This document shows positions 58,242 through 64,000 of a stretch of DNA of 64,000 nt, one piece after another (position 1 is the stretch's first letter; every line of letters begins with the position of its first letter). Both the position numbers and the translations under genes were made by a program. Source of the DNA: Bacteroidota bacterium (GTDB taxonomy: Bacteria; Bacteroidota; Bacteroidia; Flavobacteriales_F; PHOS-HE28); contig JAKQEI010000195.1 of NCBI GenBank assembly GCA_029573495.1, positions 1 through 64,000 on the forward strand. The letters are read 5' to 3'. Below the pieces are notes generated by a model that was given only the letters and a program-made list of their open reading frames with translations, searched no databases and was not told the DNA's origin.

Positions 58242-58730
58242 ATGGGCATTCCCCACAGCGTACCTCTCGATCTGGTGATCCATGCCTCGGCGTCGGACCT
58301 GCCCGAAGCGGACCAGGCGCTGCTGAACGCCGCCCACGAGGCGGCGCTGCGGGCCTATGCACCGTATTCGAATTTCCAGGTGGGCGCGGCGCTGCGGATG
58401 AGGGATGGTCGTGTGGTCCTTGGGAATAACCAGGAGAACGCCTCCTTTCCGGCCGGGACCTGTGCGGAGCGAACAGCCTTGCACGCCGCCATGGCCTTCG
58501 ACCCGAACGGTGTGGCGGAGACCATGGCGATCGTGGTGCCTTCGGTGACGGGTGAGCGGCCGGTGACCCCCTGTGGGATCTGCCGGCAGGCTCTTCTGGA
58601 GCAGGAGATGCGTCAGAAACGCGAGCCCTTGCGACTGTTGATGGGCGTGCCGAACGGCCCAGTGTATGAAGTACGGAGCGCCGGACAACTGCTGCCGCTC
58701 TCCTTCGACGCCTCCTTCCTCAACGGGTGA
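58242..58730 (+). CDS. cdd: Cytidine deaminase
   Basis: AYAPYSNFQVGAALRMRDGRVVLGNNQENASFPAGTCAERTALHAA, TPCGICRQALLE. Confidence 0.95.
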   Translation: MGIPHSVPLDLVIHASASDLPEADQALLNAAHEAALRAYAPYSNFQVGAALRMRDGRVVLGNNQENASFPAGTCAERTALHAAMAFDPNGVAETMAIVVPSVTGERPVTPCGICRQALLEQEMRQKREPLRLLMGVPNGPVYEVRSAGQLLPLSFDASFLNG

Positions 58731-58758
58731 ACCGCCATCCTACCGGAAGGGGCCGGGC

Positions 58759-58766
58759 TATATTTG
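58759..58766 (+). promoter_or_regulatory. -7 promoter-like element TATATTTG immediately upstream of pdhA
   Basis: Exact TAnnTTTG match, 10 nt before the ATG at 58777. Confidence 0.55.
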
Positions 58767-58776
58767 CCCTCACCTC

Positions 58777-59835
58777 ATGAGCACGAAGACAGCCGCTGCC
58801 GCCAAGGGCAGCAAGTCCAGGAAAGCGGAGACCGGAAAAGGCGGCGAGACCGGCTTCGGGAAGGAGACCTACCTGCGCTGGTTCAAGGAGATGGTGCTGA
58901 TGCGCCGCTTCGAGGAGAAGACCGGCCAGCTCTACACCATGCAGAAGTTCGGTGGGTTCTGCCACCTCTACATCGGGCAGGAAGCCATCCTCGCGGGCAT
59001 GATCACCGCCATCCGCCCCACGGACCGGCTCATCACCGGCTACCGTGACCATGCGCATCCGCTCGTGCTCGGCACCCCCAGCAAGCATGTGATGGCGGAG
59101 CTCTTCGGCAAGATGACCGGAACGAGCAAGGGCAAGGGTGGCAGCATGCACTACTTCGACAAGCAGCGGAACCTCTTCGGTGGGCACGGCATCGTGGGGG
59201 GGCAGATCGGTCTGGGTGCGGGCATCGCCTTTGCCGACAAGTATCGCGGGGAGGACCATGTGACCCTCTGCTTCATGGGTGACGGCGCCATCCGCCAGGG
59301 CATGTTGCACGAGACCTTCAACATGGCCATGACCTGGAAGTTGCCCGTGGTCTTCATCATCGAGAACAACAACTACGCGATGGGGACTAGCGTGGAGCGC
59401 ACGAGCAATGTGCACGACCTCAGCACCATCGGCGAGAGCTACGACATGCCTGGCCTCGGCGTGAACGGCATGCGCTGTGAGGATGTGCACCAAGCCATTG
59501 CGATGGCCTGCGCGCATGCGCGGGATGGCAACGGCCCCTACCTGCTGGACATCAAGACCTATCGTTACAAGGGGCACAGCATGAGCGATCCCCAGAAGTA
59601 CCGCACGAAGGAGGAGGTGGAGGCCTACAAGAAACAGGATCCGATCGAAAGCGTGCGCGCCACCCTGTTGAAGAACAAGTGGGCCAGTGAGGCGGAGCTT
59701 GAGCGTATCGATGCAGACGTGAAGAAGGAGGTGGAGGCCGCGGTGAAGTTCGCCGAGGAGAGCCCCATGGCCACGGAAGACGAGCTGTACAACGACGTGT
59801 ACGCCGAGAAGAACTACCCATTCGAGAAAGACTGA
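58777..59835 (+). CDS. pdhA: Pyruvate dehydrogenase E1 component subunit alpha
   Basis: GFCHLYIGQEAILAGM, GKGGSMHYFDKQRNLFGGHGIVGGQIGLGAGIAFADKY, FMGDGAIRQGMLHETFNMA, RYKGHSMSDPQKYRTKEEV. Confidence 0.95.
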   Translation: MSTKTAAAAKGSKSRKAETGKGGETGFGKETYLRWFKEMVLMRRFEEKTGQLYTMQKFGGFCHLYIGQEAILAGMITAIRPTDRLITGYRDHAHPLVLGTPSKHVMAELFGKMTGTSKGKGGSMHYFDKQRNLFGGHGIVGGQIGLGAGIAFADKYRGEDHVTLCFMGDGAIRQGMLHETFNMAMTWKLPVVFIIENNNYAMGTSVERTSNVHDLSTIGESYDMPGLGVNGMRCEDVHQAIAMACAHARDGNGPYLLDIKTYRYKGHSMSDPQKYRTKEEVEAYKKQDPIESVRATLLKNKWASEAELERIDADVKKEVEAAVKFAEESPMATEDELYNDVYAEKNYPFEKD

Positions 59836-59848
59836 ACGCCCCAACGAC

Positions 59849-61165
59849 ATGGCCGAGATCGTACGCATGCCGAAGTTGAGCGACACCATGACCGAAGGGG
59901 TGGTGAGCGCCTGGCACAAGAAGGTGGGGGATGCCGTGAAGAGCGGTGAGGTGCTCGCGGAGATCGAGACCGACAAGGCCACCATGGAGTTCGAGAGCTT
60001 CACCGACGGGGTGCTGCTGCACATCGGAGTGGAGAAGGGCAAGGCCGCGCCGGTGGACAGTGTGCTGGCGGTGCTCGGGAAAGCGGGAGAGGACATCACC
60101 GCATTGCTGGCCGGAGAGGCCGCATCGGCACCCAAAGCCGAGGCCGCACCGAAGAAGGATGAACGCAAGGAGCAGGCGCAGGGGCAAGAGACCATTGCTG
60201 CTGCCCCTGCACCTGCTCCTGAAAAGGCGAAACCCGCTGCCTCAGGAAGCGTTCCCGCGCCGAAGCCGATGTTCGGCGGTCCTGCCACAGCCGCCGCACC
60301 TGCGCAAGCCGGCAACGGCCGCGTGAAAGCAAGCCCGCTGGCCCGTCAGCTCGCGGAAGAGAAAGGCATCGACATCGGCCGGGTCACCGGCAGTGGTCCG
60401 GACGGAAGAGTGACGAAGCAGGACATCGAGAATTTCGGCGGTGGCGGCTACATCGGAGCGCCGCAGATCGAGAAGTTCGAGGAGGTGCCGGTGAGCCAGA
60501 TGCGCAAGACCATCGCGCGTCGCCTCAGCGAGAGCCTCTTCACCGCGCCGCACTTCTACCTGACCCTGGAGATGGACATGGCGCGTGCGATGAGCGTCCG
60601 CGAGGCCATCAACAAGCAGATCGCACCGGACAAGATCTCGTTCAACGACCTGGTGATCAAAGCCTGTGCAGTGGCGCTGAAGCAGCATCCGAAGGTGAAC
60701 AGCAGCTGGCTCGGCGACAGGATCCGCTACAACGAACACGTGCACATCGGCGTAGCCGTGGCGGTGGATGAAGGCCTGCTGGTGCCGGTGGTGCGCTACG
60801 CTGATGGCAAGCCGCTGCGCACGATCGGCAATGAAGTGCGCGATTTGGCGAAGCGTGCGAAGGACAAGAAGCTGCAACCATCGGACTGGGAGGGCAACAC
60901 CTTCACCATCTCGAACCTCGGCATGTTCGGTATCGACGAGTTCACCGCGATCATCAACCCGCCCGATGCGTGCATCCTGGCCGTGGGTGGCATCATGGAG
61001 AAGCCCGTGGTGAAGCAGGGGCAGATCGTCATCGGTCACACGATGAAGGTGACCCTGAGCTGCGACCACCGCGTGGTGGACGGCGCCACGGGCGCGGCGT
61101 TCCTTAATACCGTGAAGAGCCTGCTGGAGGAGCCGGCGTTGTTGCTGGGTGTCGGAGCGATCTGA
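59849..61165 (+). CDS. pdhC: Dihydrolipoamide acetyltransferase (PDH E2), single lipoyl domain
   Basis: Lipoyl motif EIETDKATMEFES; Ala/Pro linker; E3-binding domain ASPLARQLAEEKGIDIGRVTGSGPDGRVTKQDIE; catalytic HRVVDGATGAAFLN. Confidence 0.95.
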   Translation: MAEIVRMPKLSDTMTEGVVSAWHKKVGDAVKSGEVLAEIETDKATMEFESFTDGVLLHIGVEKGKAAPVDSVLAVLGKAGEDITALLAGEAASAPKAEAAPKKDERKEQAQGQETIAAAPAPAPEKAKPAASGSVPAPKPMFGGPATAAAPAQAGNGRVKASPLARQLAEEKGIDIGRVTGSGPDGRVTKQDIENFGGGGYIGAPQIEKFEEVPVSQMRKTIARRLSESLFTAPHFYLTLEMDMARAMSVREAINKQIAPDKISFNDLVIKACAVALKQHPKVNSSWLGDRIRYNEHVHIGVAVAVDEGLLVPVVRYADGKPLRTIGNEVRDLAKRAKDKKLQPSDWEGNTFTISNLGMFGIDEFTAIINPPDACILAVGGIMEKPVVKQGQIVIGHTMKVTLSCDHRVVDGATGAAFLNTVKSLLEEPALLLGVGAI

Positions 61166-61206
61166 GGGCAGGCAATTCCCGGCTGGACCTTTCGTTCTTA
61201 CAACCA

Positions 61207-61599
61207 ATGAAGACCATGCCAGCCATTATTATCACCGCGCTCCTGATGGGTTGCGACGGTCAGACGATCGTGGAGCATCGGGTGGATAATGCCAGCTCCC
61301 ACACGGTACGGATGGTGTTCCATGCTGACGCCTACCACGGCTTCGAAGGGGATACGCTGGTACTTGCTCCAGGCTCCGTCACGCGGGTGGGATGGAACGA
61401 TATGCGCGGTGGGCGAAGGGACTACCGCCGGCCGGCTGAAGGCATCGACTCAGTGCATGTGGAGGTCGAAGGTGGAGGTAGTTTGAACCGCGATCTCCGG
61501 AGCGATGCGGAGTGGGCCGTAGACAGCAAAGGCAAGGGTATTCGGGGTAGCTTCAGCCACATCTGCACGTTCCACTTCACCGATGCCGATATCGACTGA
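61207..61599 (+). CDS. Hypothetical small secreted/lipoprotein-like protein
   Basis: MKTMPAIIITALLMGCDGQTIVEHRVDN..., lipobox-like LLMGC. Confidence 0.6.
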   Translation: MKTMPAIIITALLMGCDGQTIVEHRVDNASSHTVRMVFHADAYHGFEGDTLVLAPGSVTRVGWNDMRGGRRDYRRPAEGIDSVHVEVEGGGSLNRDLRSDAEWAVDSKGKGIRGSFSHICTFHFTDADID

Positions 61600-61638
61600 C
61601 ACCTGGTCCATCGGATCTTCCGACCTTCACGCCGCACC

Positions 61639-62385
61639 GTGAAGGACTTGTTCAAGCTTCTCACACCAGCCCCGCTCAAGGAATTGATCCGCAAGGCGGT
61701 CCTGCGCGGCGACACCGTGCACTGCCCCGTCTGTGAGCGCGGTGCCATCACCTTCCTGCCGTCGGGCTCACCCCCTCGTCCCCATGTGCTGTGCCCTTTC
61801 TGTGGATCGCGCGAGCGCGCACGGATGGCCTGGCTATTCCTGAAGGAGCGCAAGGTCCTGCGGGCGGGACTGCGTGTGCTGCACGTCGCTCCGGAGCGCT
61901 GCCTCAGCGAGCGGCTCACCAGCCTGCCCGGTGTGAAGTATACCGCCGGCGACAAGTTCACGCCGGGTTATGATTATCCGCCCGGGACCATCGATCTGGA
62001 CATCACGGCCATGCCCTTTGCGAACGACTCCTTCGACCTGATCCTCTGTTCGCATGTGCTGGAACATGTGCCTGATGATCGCACCGCGATGAAGGAATTG
62101 TTCCGTGTCCTGGCCCCCGGCGGCATGGCGATCCTGATGGTGCCCATCGCACTGGAGCGGGCCACCACGGATGAGGACCCCTCGGTGATCGATCCACATG
62201 AACGGATCAAGCGCTTCGGGCAGTTCGACCATGTGCGGCTCTATGGTCGGGATTACATGGATCGGTTGAGGGCCGCCGGTTTCGAGGTGATCGAGGATGC
62301 GATGACCGCGCGCATGGATGCGGAGTCGGTGTTCCGGTACGGGCTGCTACGCAGCGAAGTGGTGCACGCGGGCACCAAGAAGTAG
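61639..62385 (+). CDS. SAM-dependent methyltransferase with N-terminal Cys-pair motif
   Basis: GTG start; CPVCERGAITF...LCPFCGSRERAR; VLHVAPERCLSERL; NDSFDLILCSHVLEHVPDDRTAMKELFRVLAPGGMAILMVP. Confidence 0.85.
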   Translation: MKDLFKLLTPAPLKELIRKAVLRGDTVHCPVCERGAITFLPSGSPPRPHVLCPFCGSRERARMAWLFLKERKVLRAGLRVLHVAPERCLSERLTSLPGVKYTAGDKFTPGYDYPPGTIDLDITAMPFANDSFDLILCSHVLEHVPDDRTAMKELFRVLAPGGMAILMVPIALERATTDEDPSVIDPHERIKRFGQFDHVRLYGRDYMDRLRAAGFEVIEDAMTARMDAESVFRYGLLRSEVVHAGTKK

Positions 62386-62405
62386 CCGTCCCTCCGGAAC
62401 CTGGA

Positions 62406-63821
62406 TCACCGCAGGACCCGGAACGGTTCCGGTGGCAGATCGAAGTAGGGTGATGGTGAATTCCAGATGAGCGGCACGTTCTCGGCACGCAACTTCTCCT
62501 CGAATTCCATCTCGAACGTGTGCCTATCCATCGATGGGTCGTGCATCGGCACCAGCGCCACGGTGTGCTGCGGACCTTGCTCCGCGGAGAAGAGCATCAC
62601 CTCCATCGCGTTCAGGGGTGCCACCTCCACCCGGCCCCAGCAGTGCGCGATGAAGGTGGGCAACTTCGCGACCAAGCCCCGGCGGATGCCCTGGTCGTGC
62701 GCTGCTGCTATGCGATCGCGCATCCAATCCACGCGGTCCACATAGGTCGGCGAAAGGACGATCCATAGCAGGCACCGGAACGCCAGCGCGATACACAGGA
62801 CACGCCTCCACCTCGCAGCGCCCACCAGTTCCTGAGGCCATAACGCCCATGGAACGATCACCACCCACACGGCGAACGGGAAGTCCACGAACTCACGGTA
62901 CACCGAATGGGTGCCGTCCGGGAAGTAGAACGATTGCAGGACGTAGAGGACGAAGAGCCCACCAACGAGAACGACCAGTGGATACCAGCGACGCGCCTTC
63001 ACCAGTGCCGTGGCGAACAGCACGCTGAGGAAGATGACATCCGGATAGACCGACACGGCGTGCTCCAGATGGCCGATCAGACGACCGGGCCGGAAGAGCC
63101 AGGCCCAGCCCAGCCCTTCGAGCCGGATCCACAACGAGCTGATGGCGCGGAGCTCATATGCGGACAATACGTTCACGCGGATGATGGTGTGCATTGCAAG
63201 GACCGCGAGCGCGACCAGTGCGATCCTGCGCTCCCGATGGATGCCTGCCGCGGCCACGGCCATTACGGTGACGATCATCGCCAGGAAATGGGCGGACAAA
63301 ACGAGGAACAGGAGCACGGCGAAGATGACCGTACGTGGCAGTGGCGCTAGGCGTGTGCTCTTCAACAAGGCGAGACAGGCCACCAGCAGGGGAGCCGCGT
63401 AATAGAACTCGAACACCGGGCAGAAGACCGCATGCCCCACACCAACGAGCTGTGTGCCGATCACCACCAGGCCTGCCTGACGGTCCTTCAAGGCGTACCG
63501 TACGAAGAGGTAAGCGCAAGTAACTACCATCACGCTGCCCAACGAATACAACGTGATCACGGTGGTCATGGACATCCCAGCCTTGATGCCGATGACCGCC
63601 GACCATTGGGATAGCGGCATGATCCAGCGGCCCTGGTTCACGAAGAAGCCGCCGCGATCCACCATGCAGAGCAGGAAGTAGGAGGCATCGTTCAGGATGC
63701 GTTCCGCCGCGAAGTGCACCGCGAACCAGGCCATGAAGGCCAGGGCACCCCAACAGAACAGGTCCGTTGCACGGTCCGTGTTCCACCATCCATCCCTCGT
63801 TCGCCTTTCGCCCAGCGGCAT
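62406..63821 (-). CDS. Hypothetical polytopic membrane protein
   Basis: Long hydrophobic ORF with many TM segments; likely start MPLGERRTRDGWWNTDRATDLFCWGALAFMAWFAVHFAAERILND. Confidence 0.7.
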   Translation of the reverse strand: MPLGERRTRDGWWNTDRATDLFCWGALAFMAWFAVHFAAERILNDASYFLLCMVDRGGFFVNQGRWIMPLSQWSAVIGIKAGMSMTTVITLYSLGSVMVVTCAYLFVRYALKDRQAGLVVIGTQLVGVGHAVFCPVFEFYYAAPLLVACLALLKSTRLAPLPRTVIFAVLLFLVLSAHFLAMIVTVMAVAAAGIHRERRIALVALAVLAMHTIIRVNVLSAYELRAISSLWIRLEGLGWAWLFRPGRLIGHLEHAVSVYPDVIFLSVLFATALVKARRWYPLVVLVGGLFVLYVLQSFYFPDGTHSVYREFVDFPFAVWVVIVPWALWPQELVGAARWRRVLCIALAFRCLLWIVLSPTYVDRVDWMRDRIAAAHDQGIRRGLVAKLPTFIAHCWGRVEVAPLNAMEVMLFSAEQGPQHTVALVPMHDPSMDRHTFEMEFEEKLRAENVPLIWNSPSPYFDLPPEPFRVLR

Positions 63822-63861
63822 GGCGGCGAAAGTAGCCCGGCCGCCGTGGTACTTTTCGGCC

Positions 63862-64000
63862 ATGCAGGAGGTGCTCGCCACGCCCATCGAATTCCTCAAG
63901 GGTGTGGGCCCGCAGCGAGGGGCCTTGCTGCGTTCCGAACTGAACATCGCGACCTATCTGGACCTGCTCCAGCACTTCCCGTTCCGCTACGTGGATCGCA
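63862..64000 (+). CDS. recG: ATP-dependent DNA helicase RecG, N-terminal fragment (cut by window end)
   Basis: MQEVLATPIEFLKGVGPQRGALLRSELNIATYLDLLQHFPFRYVDR. Confidence 0.88.
   Translation, partial: MQEVLATPIEFLKGVGPQRGALLRSELNIATYLDLLQHFPFRYVDR

Noticed and set aside
58777-61165. Missing pdhB (E1 beta) as an assembly gap
   Set aside because: pdhA and pdhC are adjacent with a 13-nt gap; separate pdhB is a known arrangement in Bacteroidota, so not anomalous.

Overview
The window is a gene-dense, high-GC chromosomal segment from a Bacteroidota (Flavobacteriales-like) bacterium. The lineage is inferred from type IX secretion (T9SS) genes, PorV/PorQ, GldJ and PorP/SprF families, T9SS C-terminal sorting domains, and TAnnTTTG promoter-like motifs. 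Most of it is core housekeeping: recQ, tatC, lptB, purS, pssA, lnt, pabB-like, tilS, dsbD, gmhA, yifB, secA, folC, exbB/exbD/tonB, GDH, anmK, acyl-CoA dehydrogenase, murF, ispF, cdd, pdhA/pdhC and the start of recG. There are two tRNA-Val genes (CAC and TAC). Two C25-type T9SS sortase-like proteins occur, each beside a PorV/PorQ-like barrel. I found no CRISPR array, prophage or obvious defence island. The points most worth a second look are: (i) two tandem paralogous 53-aa ORFs absent from the ORF track; (ii) an LptB with a ~110-aa C-terminal extension carrying a CxxC...CxxC zinc-ribbon-like motif; (iii) a 1086-aa protein combining a metallopeptidase-like domain that lacks HExxH, a TolB-like propeller and a BamA-like barrel; (iv) a VTC-domain/DUF4956 pair beside a T9SS/PDH region; (v) a GIY-YIG pseudogene downstream of the tRNA genes; (vi) a truncated IS3-family element at the left edge; and several palindromes and promoter-like motifs. 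All family assignments were made by eye from motifs, with no database search.
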